A stretch of 64,000 nucleotides of DNA. Source: Cyathus striatus (taxonomy: Eukaryota > Basidiomycota > Agaricomycetes > Agaricales > Nidulariaceae). A program made the translations under genes and the position numbers. Below are positions 10,779 to 25,400 of this stretch, in pieces (positions within the stretch are counted from its first letter, which is position 1; the number at the start of each line of letters is the position of its first letter). The notes under the pieces are model-generated. The model saw only the letters and a program-made list of their open reading frames with translations, did no database searches and was not told the DNA's origin. The DNA is taken from NCBI GenBank assembly GCA_025738555.1, contig JAOVFP010000005.1:3596001-3660000 (forward strand), given 5' to 3'.

Positions 10779-11880
10779 ATGCCGTCGACCCCTCTTCCCC
10801 GCAATCCTCGTTCTCCCTTCCCCAGCCCAAAGCGAAGAAAAAGAAAAATACGTGAGCACACCCGTCCGACCCCAACACACTCCCACCAACTTTCTCCAGT
10901 TAAAAAGGTCAACAACCCATCCCCACTGCCTAAATCGCGTCCCAAGCACAAGCGCGTCTCTCATCCATCGCCATGCAAGGAACGCCGTACCTTCTTCGAA
11001 AAGCTCAACGCCATCCGAGAAGAAAGCCCCACGCCGAACAGAAGAGCTGCACCGTTGTCTCATCGCTTCCGTGATATCCGCGACGACACCCCCGTCCTGG
11101 AAGAGCAAGATGAGGACATGCATGTGGACTCGGATTCTGATGATTCCTTTTTCTGGGAGGAAGAACACACTTTGTTGTCCGACCTGATGGAAGACGGGTC
11201 ACTTTAGTTCATTCATCTGTCTCGGCATCTCGTATTAAATCGCGTTCATTTGCAGATCCAAAACTAGAGATGAAGATGAAGATGTTCTATCTCTTATTGA
11301 ATCTTTGCAGGATGCTTTTGATGAAGAAGGTGTTGCGTTAAAGAAAGAAATCGCACATGCATTTGTTCCAACCGTCAAACATGTCAAAGAACAATTTCTG
11401 GCCATGGAAGAATTAGCCGACGCCCCCTTTGCCGACGGCCTGCTTATGTTTAATACTGCGTGCAAAGAGATCGAACTCTGCTTCTTGGAAGAACGTGACC
11501 AACTCCAGGAAGCATACACAGCAGCAAAAGTCTGTTATGTAGACGAAATCAACATCTATAGTACTAAACTACTCTGTAGAAACGAATGGATGACATCTTG
11601 GTACAACTCGAGGAGGAGTATAAACATCGCGATGAACTATGGGCCAACTTAGAAGCAACAGTAGATGCGCTTGGTATACTCCAATCTCTGCATCTTATCA
11701 TGTGTTATTCATTCCTTTGTGAAAGCCGAACAAGCCCTAAAAGATCTACAGGAAACGCCTGGTAACGTCGAACGAACCATTGCTAGGCTCGAGAAAGAAA
11801 GAAAGGCTCTTGAATTCGATACCGTGGACACCGCCCTCGCGGAGCAGAAATTCAAGGAGCTCTTGAGTCTAATGATGTGA
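10779..11880 (+). CDS. Unrecognised basic N-terminal, coiled-coil C-terminal protein
   Basis: I do not recognise the family. Four exons join cleanly: residues 1-90 are Pro/Ser/Arg/Lys-rich with a likely nuclear signal (SPKRRKRKIREH); then an acidic stretch (EEQDEDMHVDSDSDDSFF) and a helical, Glu/Lys-rich half including DEDEDVLSLIESLQDAFDEE, FLAMEELADAPFADG, RMDDILVQLEEEYKHRDELW and EKERKALEFDTVDTALAEQK, ending LLSLMM. Introns follow MEDG (GTCACT donor), AAK and VDAL. The low-complexity basic head, acidic middle and coiled-coil tail suggest a nuclear structural or kinetochore-type protein, but that is a guess. Divergent from G-gamma copy 2. The gene structure is well supported; function is unknown. 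Confidence 0.78.
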
Positions 11881-13009
11881 ACTCTTCTTCGATCTGTTAT
11901 TGCCCTACTCAAGCCCTACTCGCGGTCAATGCTTTTTCTGGTCCCTGGTCTCTGTTCTACCTGTTGTGATGTTTTCATCGCTTTTATCCTGCATCCTGCT
12001 TTCTGAGATACCGACAACTGACAATAATCCTAATCACAGTATGGAGAATCTCATCTTGACCCGACTTGAAAGGCTGATGGACTTTTCAGAGCGCTGTGTT
12101 ATTAATATTATAGCTGTAATGACAGTTGTACAGTTGTACAATGAATTGAATGTGGCATTTTCTTTTCAATCGTTTGATGCTTCATGAATTTCTCGTGATG
12201 TTAAATATATGTAGTTCGGGCAACATTTCAGTTGCTGGCTTTCAGTAGCTTGTTTTTACTGCCGGTATCCTTTGGCCTTTCATGAATAGCCCAGAACGAT
12301 GTGCTACCAAGTAGTGTGACTGTCGCCTGGAATGCCTTCCAAGTAGGACCAGGCCAGTTGTATACAGTAAGCGAGACAGGCATGCGAATGACAACCTAGT
12401 AGTCTAGGACAACTCAGCTTTCCCCTCTCACAACGTGTATAGCAGGAGTCGGCTCGGATATGTATTGCAAGTTTTCTATTCAACGGAATATACTGGGTAC
12501 GTGCCTTTTTGTTATACAGCTCTGCGTGAATTGTTACTGGCAACCACAACTAAACAAAATGATTTCAGAGGTGCCAAAATATGCAATAAATTATAAACAC
12601 GAAGGTAAATCTTTCGTGAGAAACGGTTTGCAACGCAACAATCATAGCAAGTATCGAAGTATGACCTGCCTCATAAATAAACTGGATGTCTTTGAAAACG
12701 TGGTCGTTCTGAAGAACCAAGGACAAACTAATGCACGGTAGTTTTTTATTTCAACCCCTATAGTACCTCTACGCTCCGACTTCAGACGTACTCAGAATAG
12801 TAGATAAAATAATAGGAGAAACCTTGACCCAGATCCCACTTCCTTCAAAGGAAAGAAGCAAAATTCAAACCACATTCAACAATGTGTAGCGTTCCGAACG
12901 AGGTACGAACAATTTCTCTATGTACCTCTATAGAGGCATGCGTGATCATTGCAAGCTATCAATACATCGGTACACTTAATCCATAACCACAAATGATATC
13001 AGTGAGTAT
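11881..13009. other. Convergent gene-free region
   Basis: 1.1 kb between the stops of the coiled-coil gene and ubiquitin-eS31. AT-rich from 12050 on; short open frames lack motifs and consistent splice sites. I see no gene, tRNA or repeat. Confidence 0.5.
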
Positions 13010-15166
<2,157 letters not shown>

Positions 15167-16255
15167 ATGGGCTTCCTCGCCCGCTTTGTTTCTGATGTCC
15201 TTGGCCTCACAAAGCTCCCGCCCCATCTCCCCACCCTTGCTTATGCATTCCTTGTCTTCCTTGCCGTCCATCAGCTGATCGCTCCCTACTTTAGCGCACG
15301 ATGGTTCCCAGACGCATACGCTAGCAAGAGTCGCAAGTCAAGGAACAACTGGTTCGCATGAAGCTCCTTATATTCTTCTCCGCATCTTGCTCACCTCTTT
15401 TGCCGCCTTAGGTCAATACACGTTGTATCCCAAGTACACACGGTCATCATCGTGCCTCTCTCTCTTTGGGTCATCCTCAAGGAAGAACCAGGCAGGGACC
15501 AAGAACGTGCGTTTGGCTGGGACGACCGTGCTGGCCCCGTCTTCGCCATCGCTTCTGGCTACTTCCTCTGGGATACTCTCGATGCCATCATCAACTTCAC
15601 CGATTTGGGCTTCGTCATCCATGGCGCCGCATGCTTCACCATCTACATTATGTCTTATGTGTGTTATGTGTCTAGCCATTCTCTTCCTACCCTAGTTCTG
15701 AGATGAGAGCCAGCGCCCGTTCGTGCAATACTATGCCATCCGTTGCTTACTCTGGGAGGCTTCTACCTTCTTCCTCAACATTCACTGGTTCCTCGACAAA
15801 ACTAACCGCACAGGAACTACCTTCCAGCTCGCAAACGGCATCATGCTACTCCTCACATTCTTTGGTGTTAGGCTCCTCTACGGTGGTAGTGTCGTACGTA
15901 TCCCTCTGCCCCGTCACACCGTACCAAAAATAACCCTCCAGGTGTACAGTGCCTCCAGTTCTTCTTCACCCTCTTCCCCGTGAGAACCCAGGTGCCTCTG
16001 TTCTATACCGTTACCTATGGAGCCAGCAATTTTATTCTCCAGGGGCTTAACTGGATTTGGTACGCACCCCGCTCCCCTTTGTTCACCCGTTCTGATCCCC
16101 CTCTGGCTATTATTAGGTTCACAAAGATGATCGCAGCACTGCGTAAGCGCTTTGAGTCCCCAGCGGGCGAGACCACCAAACTTGTAAACGGCACCAGCTC
16201 TAATGCCGACCAAAGAAGCCAGGCGGCAGAAGAAGGTAGCATTCACCGTGTGTGA
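15167..16255 (+). CDS. TLC-domain (TRAM/LAG1/CLN8) multi-pass membrane protein
   Basis: TLC proteins of the TMEM56 type are ER or plasma-membrane proteins of uncertain lipid-related role; this one lacks the Hox domain of ceramide synthases. Exons join to give MGFLARFVSDVLGLTKLPPH, a first membrane helix AYAFLVFLAVHQLIAPYFS, then NNWSIHVVSQVHTVIIVPLS, GPVFAIASGYFLWDTLDAII, the LGFVIHGAACFTIYIMSY helix with a conserved HG, FVQYYAIRCLLWEASTFFLN, IHWFLDK, ANGIMLLLTFFGVRLLYGG, and a last helix before WIWFTKMIAALRKRFESP. The soluble C-terminal tail is Ser/Asn-rich. At least five introns. Confident in the fold; the function is not predictable. Confidence 0.88.
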
Positions 16256-16737
16256 GTCCTGGGTTGCTTAAATGCATCGAGACAGAAGCGTGTTGGTATG
16301 GGATGGGATAGGTCATGTGGGGTTCCTTTTGCTTCATGGATGGATCATCGTGTCTTTAATCATCTTCCTCTTCCTTCAGCTTGCTTTATCTGCTTAATGT
16401 CTAATGCTTATGTCGCGGGGAATAGGACCCTAATCAAGAAACAAAAACGTACATGATATCATTTCTCAACATCTCAACTGCCAAATGTATCCTTGGCCCT
16501 TCGTGTAACTCTCGGACTATTTTACCCCTCATCAGTGGAAATCCTGGAAATCCTCACTATTACTTTATTCGATTTCATTGCTCTTGGTTGTCTTGGATGT
16601 TCTTATAGACCGGATGTTTCACTCTCCACAGCCTAGTTATTTAAGTAGAGGTTGGCGTGTAGTGCGTTATGGATCGGTATTAAATGTAATCAGCGGTTAA
16701 TATAAGGAATCTAGTAGAGATACTGGGACAGGGAAGA
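16256..16737. other. Convergent intergenic region
   Basis: 3' flanks of the TLC and metaxin-like genes; nothing else seen. Confidence 0.55.
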
Positions 16738-17766
16738 CTACGCGATAAAGGCGACACCAACAAGGTCCCGGACGCGTTGTTCCCATTCGACCAGATTGGC
16801 ACGTTTTGAGACTTCTATCCGTATAGAATTCTTACTCGAGTTGAGGAGGCAGTAGAGGTAAGCAAATGCAAGCGCGTCGAGGGGGGTTGGTGCACTGTAG
16901 GCGGCGTTAGTACGATGACGGGATATGTGTTTGGTAGCCAGACGCGTACTTTGAGCCGAGGAACCACTCGTCTGTCCCCAGACGTTCAGAAAGCGATCCA
17001 ATAGCTTCCGCATACTGGTTCATCACGTTATCCACATTCACTCTTGCCCCCGGGATGCGTATAAGTGAGAACAAACCACTCAGCGGGATAGGAGGGGGGC
17101 TAAGGATGGTTTGCAAACGGTCTGTAGGGTCCGAAGTGGAAACAGAGGTGATTGTATCGAAGAACGTGGGTTTGGGGAGGGAAAGGATCTGTGTAGTGTG
17201 TGAAGTTTTTAGCGTCAGATCGCGGTCGCGTTTAATAAATGAAGAGGAAGAAGGAAGAAGAATGGAAGATAGATGCAACGGACCAGAGCAGCATGTACAA
17301 CGCCTTCCAGCAGGGTTACCCAGGCTCTGCTCTCGTCCCTTGCCTGTTCGCCTTTGTACCCTTCCAAGGGGTCAGCAAGACTGTCCAGTCCGAGGGTTTT
17401 ATCGACCCATGCGGGAATTTCACGCGCGGGGAGGAGGATGCCTTCCCCGTTGTCGTTCTCTACTTCTGTTGGCTCTAACCCGTCAGCGAGGGGCACGAGG
17501 AGATTGGGCAGCCGGCCATCGATAGCGCCTTCTGGTGCGATGTTTGAGCGCACTTTGGTTTGTGAGATACCGCGTAAGGCGAGGTAGGCTTGCCATTTGA
17601 GGCATTCGACGTCGCTGGAGAGTGGAACTTGAGAGGAGGAGAAGGGCGGGGAGATCCAAAGCGTTGGATCTTTTACTGGGACTTTGGTAGGCGGGTGGAT
17701 GGGAGGGTAGGTGTGGAGAGGAAAGTGGGAGAAGAGAGAGGCGAGTGGTGCAGGAATGGACACCAT
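16738..17766 (-). CDS. Metaxin/SAM-like mitochondrial outer-membrane import protein
   Basis: Metaxin-type proteins (Sam35/Sam37 in yeast) help insert beta-barrel proteins into the mitochondrial outer membrane. Three exons. Exon 1 carries a thioredoxin/GST-N-like segment (FSHFPLHTYPPI, SDVECLKWQAYLALRGISQ) and WVDKTLGLDSLADPLEGYKG. A 105-base intron (donor GTCCGT after VVHAAL) joins to ILSLPKPTFFDTI. The GST-C-like part contains SLSERLGTDEWFLGS, intron, then the family-typical APTPLDALAFAYLYCLL. About 260 residues with no clear C-terminal anchor. Divergent from VPS54. I am confident of the metaxin/GST-like class but cannot say which SAM subunit. Confidence 0.8.
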
Positions 17767-18103
17767 TTTGGTAAAGGGAGACAGGAGACAGCAAGTTGTT
17801 TGATTCTACTTGAATTGTGTCGGGTCATCACTCCTCGTCCCTCCTCTTTCCTTCTTCGCTACCTTCCTCGACGCTGAGCATTCTTTTCTCGCTGTTAGTC
17901 GTATCCTTGTATTTTTTTGGCTATTTCTTTCTGGCCATATTCTACCATCATCGTGTTAAGTACTTGCAACGCAATTCCAACGCCACACAACCTCAATCAC
18001 TATAACATCCGCATGCCACTTCTCCCCACCGCCCACTAGCCTCCTATTCAATATATATCTACGTATCATATATACCCTTCATCAACTCTAATCACATTCA
18101 ACC
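17767..18103. promoter_or_regulatory. Divergent promoter, metaxin-like / VPS54
   Basis: 337 bp, strongly pyrimidine-rich on the plus strand (17820-17900) leading into VPS54, with TATATATC-like AT stretches at about 18050. No gene. Confidence 0.5.
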
Positions 18104-21100
18104 ATGTCCGACACTACTTCCGTCCCCTCACGACAAGGCTCCCCCGCACCAAGTGCTCTCCCTGACCTACCCACTGCTCGCCCTTACCGCTTCACATGGG
18201 ATCCTGCATCGCGCAGGCCAGGTCCTGAAAGTGTCTCAGGAACTACTGAAGGGAGAGGAGATTACTTTGGTCATGCTCCTGTGCTTGGGTTCTTGAACAC
18301 CTCATCGACCGCTACGCTGGCTCTTGGTGCCTTACCCTCAGAATGGAGTAGTGCGAAGCATGGGTTTCATGGCACGTTCTTGTTCTATTGCCATATTGCC
18401 AAATAACTAAGCGTAAATACGAACAGCCATATCTACCGTCCTCAACAACCCACACAAGAAGCAAGCCCCACCAAAGGCCCATTCCTCCTTACCCGCTGTC
18501 ACACCTGCAGATCTTCCCCGTGTGCGAAGAAAAGACTTCGACTCATATCTCCGCGCCATATCTCCTGAATGGCAGCGCTTCGAGCACAATGCAAAGTTAG
18601 GAAAGGAGGGCCAGGCGCAGATTCAGCGCATGATGGACGAGGAGACGAATACAGTAACGCCTCGCGCTTCAATGGCATCCGATGCTCCACCTCTCACTGC
18701 AGCTTTGAAAAAAACGGTATTGATACGAACGGGTGAAATACCGCCCTTGGAGAGCGTCCCTTCTGTGTTCTTCCAGAAGGACTTCAATCTCGGCGACGCA
18801 CGGACGTTTGGTAAGGTCACTAAACAAGAGGGAGCATCTCCCTTTGACGACGATTCCCTCTCTGACACTTATGCGCTCTCAATACCTCTTCTGGAGAAAT
18901 ACTCATATTACGCGGATACAGTTGAACAGCACCTCGTCCGCGAGATATCAATCCGGTCGCATTCATTCTTCGCGGCGCTTACCAATCTTCAGGACTTGCA
19001 ATCTGAAAGCGAGCATTGTTTAGATCGCATATCTCGTTTGCGCATGCTCCTCAAGGAAGTGGACGATAAACAGGCGAAGAAAGGGCTGGAGGCAGTTCGG
19101 AAGGAGGTCAAGCTGACAAATGTCGAGAAAGTAAAGGAAGGGGTGAAGCTGATCACTGGAGTCGTGGAGATGACGGGTGTTGCGCGTGGTTTGGTGAACG
19201 CTGGACAGTGGGGCGAGGCACTTGGAATGGTTGAAGAGATTGAAAAGTTGTGGGATTTGGAAATGGTGAATGAGGAAGATTTAAGGACACCCCGACCCAT
19301 ATTGAGGCCCGAGAAGCGGAATGGAAGACTGTCACCTCTTCCTCCTACTCCTGAAGAGGAAGAAAATGGCACTGTTGGGGAAGTACCACCTCCACCGCCT
19401 CCAAAAACGCCTGAAAGACCTCAAATACCACTTTCATCGTTACATGCATTTTCTGCTCTCCCATCGCATCTTCGTGCCCTGACAATGGAGATCGCTGCAT
19501 CATTATCATCTGAACTAGTTGCAGTGCTCCGTTCAGATCTGGAGATGCGTATTTCTGGTCCGACAGTCGGGGCTAACATAGAGAGCTTAAAGGATCGTTT
19601 GACGCCTTTGTTACAGGGTTTGGTGCGGACAAAAGGTGTGAAGGAGGGGGTACTAAGCTGGAGAGAGGTGGTGCTTGGAGAAATAAGATCTGTGGTGAAG
19701 CGGGTGAGTAGACCTATTCGTATTGAGCTTCGTAGCTAAGTTTAGATTTGTAGCGTTTACCTGCTTTTGAAGTTGAAGATGGAAGAAGGGATGCAAACGC
19801 TGCCGATGGACGGTGAGTCATCCAACTCTCATTGGGGGCGGATTCTCAGTGAAATGAATCGTAGTTCGGGGCTGGCAAACCATCTAAGAAGTCTGGCGCA
19901 GTCAGAATTTATGACTCTTATACAAGATATATACCGAAACTTCTTCAATGCGATTCAAGGTTTACAACTTCAATCTGAAGTCATCACTCAAGTCCTGGAG
20001 TCCATCAAGTTTGTTGACATACGTTCTGGTATACGATTTTTTGTTGACGCCTTTAATTCAGATTCGGGACACGACACTCTTCTGCTTCCTCTAGGACTGA
20101 AGTCCCAGTCATTGAGGATGAACTGTTTGATATTCTGTCGTCTGCAATTGACCTCGCGAATACACAGGCGGCAAAAGTCATATCATACCGCACCGAGCAG
20201 CATGCAGCTCTGGAGCTCGCAGAGTTCTTGGCATTTTTCAACGACTCATGGGCCTTTGTAGTCAAGTGTGAAGTCATTTGTAGAAGAATGGTTATAAGTT
20301 TACGAGGGACGATCCTCAACCAGGCCAGAAGTTTCCTCCAAGCCTTCCATCAAGCACGCATATCACGCTCTGCAAAACTTGTCGAGGACGAACAGTGGAA
20401 TCCCGCCGAGGTCACGCCTTCCTTACAACACATCACTGATATCCTTATTGCCTCCGCCGTCCGCGATTCCCCGGAGCTGGTGATCAAACCAGAGGAAACA
20501 ATATTCAGCCCCCCACCCTCTGCTTCACTCGTCGCCAACTCCCTCTCTCCGAAGGGAACTCCTGGGACCCCCGTATTATCTCCGCAGTCACCGCCCTCGT
20601 TAACCGCGGCACTTGCGCAAGCCGCGAATGTGAATGGAACTGGAACGGTTTCCAAATACCTGCGCATCGAAGACCGTACTTTCTTCGTTGTTTCCGCAAC
20701 CACGGAGGTACTCGTTTTGTTGCTGGATTACCTGCGGTTCATCGTCAACCTCCCGTTCCTAACCACAGATTCTACAAGCCGTGTGATTGAATTTCTTAAG
20801 GCGTTCAATTCTCGGACATGCCAGGTCGTACTAGGTGCCGGTGCGATGCGTTCCGCCGGGTTGAAGAACATCACAGCGAAGCACCTGGGTAAGTCTCATG
20901 TCTATGCTTCTTTTTACCTGTGTACAGTTTGTTTGTTTCACTGCGGAGCTCCACAATGTGAGGATCGCAACACGGCGGACGGGCTATCCTTTTACTTCAA
21001 TGTTGCCAAATTTACTCATTCTGCATGTTTTCCTATATTTAACCGTGTGCTAATTTTATATCCCAAAGCACTGGCATCCCAATCGTTGTCCGTCATTTTC

Positions 21101-22432
21101 GAGCTCATCCCCTATGTGCGGGAAACTTTCCGGCGACATCTTAGCCAGACTGAAGCCGTGATGCTTGTGGAGTTCGACAAACTGAAGAGGGTGGGTCGTC
21201 TGAGATACTTTTAGGCTCAGATGAGCGTATATTGCTTCATATCCTAACTTTCGTCGCTTTTTACAGGACTTCCAAGAGCATCAGAACGAAATCCATGCCA
21301 AACTGATCGCCATCATGGGAGACAGACTTAATGCTCATATCAGGTCTCTACAGGTAAGTATTAGTTGAAATTAAAAGCGCCGTTTATTTCGCTGTTATTG
21401 CACTCTGCGGTGTGCTAATGACGTCGTTGCTCGTTATAGGTTGTAGATTGGAATGCTCCCAAAGTTAATGGTGGCGTCAACGATTATATGGAGATCCTTG
21501 TGAAAGAGACAGTGACCCTCCACAAAGTGCTATCTCGATATCTGTCTGGTCCTGTGGTTGAGGTGAGGGGTATTCCGGTCTTCAGATCCGAGGGCTTGGT
21601 ATCTTCAGCAACTTATTTCTGACCACTTTTTAACGTTTTGTTTTTTCGTTATATAGTATGTGATGACGCAGGTATTCGCAGCAATCAATCACCGGTTGTC
21701 TGAGGAATACACCAAGATAGAACTACCGAATCAGGAGGCAAAGACACGGTGCGTACACTGTCACGCATCATTTTCATCACATACTCAATGATATTTTGAA
21801 ACTTATTATGTGCTTCTTGACCATACACATTTTATGTTACTAGGCTGCTGGCAGATGCAAGGTACTTACATCAAAAGTTGGCTGCGCTTAGGAGTGTCGG
21901 AGCTGCTTCTGGCATGCTTGAAACTGTTGTGGCGGAAAAAAGTATTCCACGCACCAGCAATGTGCCATCACCTTTGCCAACGCCTACCCGAAGTAGCACA
22001 ATCAGCGTTGTCAGTTCAAGTGCCAATCAGCGCCTGAAAGGGTTGCTATCTAAGTCATCAGTCCTGGAGAAAGCTCTGCCAACGCCCACTCGATCTCCGA
22101 CACCACCAGTCTCCTCTGCTCCTCCCATTCCCCCAGAAAAGTCTAAATCGCCTGCCCCTTCTTTCGTGAGTAGTATCAATGGAAGTGGTCTGGGAACGGA
22201 AGCCTCGATGAGTGGAAGTACCCTTGCGTTGGCCACACCTCCGATCGAGGAATCTGCATCAGCCAATAGAGGGTTCAAACAGGTTGAGGAGACCTTAGCA
22301 AAGTCAGGAGAGGAAACTCAACTTGTTAGGAGTGAGTCTCCTGCACAGGACCCATCGAATCATTCTTCGCGCCCGCTTCCATTCCCTTCGGAGACGGAAG
22401 AAAAGGAAGCTGCCCAGGACGCATCAGGTTGA
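18104..22432 (+). CDS. VPS54: GARP tethering-complex subunit VPS54
   Basis: Tethers endosome-derived vesicles at the trans-Golgi with Vps51, Vps52 and Vps53. About 1,150-1,200 residues over roughly ten exons. Seen: MSDTTSVPSRQGSPAPSALP, then GFHAISTVLNNPHKKQAPPK, VPSVFFQKDFNLGDARTFGK, and the coiled-coil LLEKYSYYADTVEQHLVREI with SFFAALTNLQDLQSESEH, which is the N-terminal Vps54 region. The C-terminal conserved half contains AALELAEFLAFFNDSWAFV, RFIVNLPFLTTDSTSRVIEF, CQVVLGAGAMRSAGLKNITA and ETVTLHKVLSRYLSG, ending in a Ser/Pro-rich tail (SVLEKALPTPTRSPTPPVSS). The first intron (18372-18426) appears to use a GC donor. Very confident. Confidence 0.95.
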
Positions 22433-25400
22433 CAGAGTTTGCTAGACACATCCTTTGAGCCTGTTTTCTCTTCCCGTGCTTCATACCCAACCGCTTATCG
22501 AAATGGAGACACATTGTGGGGTACGCCTACCATTTTGATAACAAAAGCTTGTATATTGAGCAATTCGGTGGACTGGCACTAGACCGGGCGCTCGCCTGGG
22601 CCTGAATTTACTTGCAAGGTTCATCCAACCGGTTGGAACAACGGTCTGTGGGATATGGTGGGACTAGTCTTTCCCAACTAGTCGCACTTCACTTTATTAG
22701 AGTACATACGATTTTAATTACATGGGAGGCGATGGGAAGAATTTGGTGGAGTTGATTGGTTCAGAATTTTAGACAAAGTCAGATTTTTGCCAAGTATTTC
22801 TCATCCGCACACTCGAAGCACACTTCCAAATCTTTCCAAATTCATCGCAATCATTACTCACAAGCGCCTGAAACAGGCATAATAGGTAACTCACATCGCA
22901 ACGGCCTCGTTTTTTGCGCCCTCATTATGAGCGGACGTACGGGTAGCAGTGGTAACCAAAGAGCGGCGTTCTCAAACAATCTTTTGTGATTCAGAAATAT
23001 TACGGCAGAAAGGGCTGGGTTGGTTTGAGACCCTTGCGCGAGTCATATTTTCGTGATGGCTGAGGCGTCTTGCTCAGGAGTCGGCTTTGGGTAACAAGAT
23101 GCTTCGGACACATGCTGTAACAAAACCCTGAGCGCAATCTTATCTAGAAGCACCTAGCTCTGACCACTGATCAGCAGTCCCGACGTCCGAAAGCCCCGAC
23201 CCTCCTGGCGCACGAGCAGTAAGCAACACAGGCAGGCTCAGGCTTCAGCGACATTAGTCACTCATTAGTCTGCGGTATATAATTCCGAGAAACTCTCGAT
23301 TCCCCACCGAGTCATATAGGCATGCGCCACGCGCCGTCCGGGGTCGGGGCGTGATATACTGTGATATAGTGGAAGTGAAAGGCTAGCCCTGATGGATTAA
23401 TTCAGCAATAATTCAGCCGCCGACCGTCGAGCAATAATCACATCACGATGTTATGCCCGATCTGCGTGCGCCTGGTGCCATCCTCCACGCTTGTGGGAAG
23501 TGTCGAATGAGTCAAAAGGATTAAGGCGAATTAGTTTCGTGGCATATCTTCATAGGTACGTGTGCAATAAGGTGCAATACCAAATAAATGCTGTTACATG
23601 TGATGCGTGAGCACAGGCCAACAAGAAATGTGCGCTTCTGTCTACCACCATACGGTTCTATGCAAACTGGAAGGCTTCGAAGTTGAATCGACCCGACAGC
23701 TTTCTGTTCAATTATCGGAGTTGTTTATGAAGATATCCTTGCCCAAATCTATGGAAAAACTTGGAAAAGGCTCGCATTATCCTTTTGCTTCCGTCAACTA
23801 CTGAGGATGTATAAAAGTACTTTAAAAGCGATCTACGTCCCCTGTTGCGTTTCGGACAGGTGTACCGTTAGTATGTATATGAGACGTCCAATATTAGAGT
23901 TTTTATCCCCTTAAGTGAATCTCATCCTCGGAGAAAATCAAGGAAGTCGAAGCCATCACGAAAAGGTGTAGAGGTTGCAGTTGAAGGCTCAGAACGACTC
24001 GTTTGAATAGGTAGAAATATATAGGCCGGGGAAGATTCGGCAAACGCTCTAGTCGTGTGCCATGATAGAGATAAAATGTTGGGAATCGGGCACTATCGAG
24101 ATACATAGCTGTGCTGTGATGGGTACGTCTAAAAGGGTGCGGGAGAAGGGTACTTGATCTGCTGGGGACATACATGTACAGTGGTAACTTATGATCGGGC
24201 AGGTGTCTTGGGTAGTTTGCGATAGCGTAGGAAAGCGTAGGAATCGCGCAACTCGCGAGAATTCACCATAGATAATTCATGTGAGACGCAAATTTGGTCG
24301 AGATGTCGTCGAAATTGAATACCAAGATTTGATAGAAGACGATGCGCGGAGAATAAAAGGGATTATACCCGTAGACTAGAATACCGCTAGCGCATGACGC
24401 GATGCAGGACTCTGGAGGTGGCGTACGACGAGAAGCAAAGGTGCGAAGTTGAATGGCATGGCGAGAGGAGGTGAGATGAGCATGGGAGGCGATTGGTGAC
24501 TCCTATGATGGAGCACAGAGTGCAATACGAATACTTATGATGAAGACTGAAATTCTAGACTGGCGTGATGAATGAACAGGTAGACGTCGATACAATGGTT
24601 AGATCGAGTTGATCCCCACAAGTTAGGTTGGACGGATGGGTGAGTACCCTTGAAGTCGAAATTACGACAAACTATAAATACATTAACGCAGAGTATCACA
24701 GCAGTTGTCCGATGATGCGAACGAACCAGCGCAAGGGGATAGTCGACTCGTCCGAAGCATCTGTAGAGGCTGGAATGCAAAGGGTTATTTATAGCAGACG
24801 AATTTGGTCCCAGCGAGAAACAAGCCACACGCGTGAGAAGGGCGGGAATGTCCAAGTGCGGATCGAGCGGGGGAGAAGGGAATGACGTTATTGCCGACGT
24901 TGCAAGACTTTGAGGGTGGGTGCTGGTGGGTGACGAAATTGGTGATTCGATTGAGTACAAATCCTGTCAAGATGAGAACTGGATGAAAATGACTCGACCG
25001 GAAAAAAGCGAAACATCAGGTAAGTGAGTTATAAGTGTGCGCATGGAGCAGAATGCGCGCGAATGTCGACGTTATAGCAACGGAGTAACTCAACGTTGCA
25101 TGCATCTACATACATAAATACACTCCCTTCCAAATGTGATCATCCATGACGAAGTCAGCGTCGGGATGATCAAACACATTTCCAAATACAGCAGGGCGCG
25201 CCTCTACGTCACAGGTCGGCTGATCACAAAAAATGGTGTGCTATACGTGCAATACAGTAAGAGGAAAGATCCCCCGCATCATACATGCCTAAGAATACCA
25301 AGCCTCGCAAACGGGAGTAAATAATATCCAGAAGCTGGAGAAGGTCGCGAATATTGAAATATATTTGATGGATCATGTGTGGACAGCAACACCCAAAGCA

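Noticed and set aside
10686..11168. 160-codon minus-strand frame
   Set aside because: Exact antisense of the first exon of the coiled-coil gene, which has better coding signs.
23270..23285. TATATAAT motif as a promoter of an extra gene
   Set aside because: No reading frame of useful length follows it.
24535..24960. Open frame of 141 codons on the minus strand
   Set aside because: Frame composition changes abruptly and no homologous motif could be seen.
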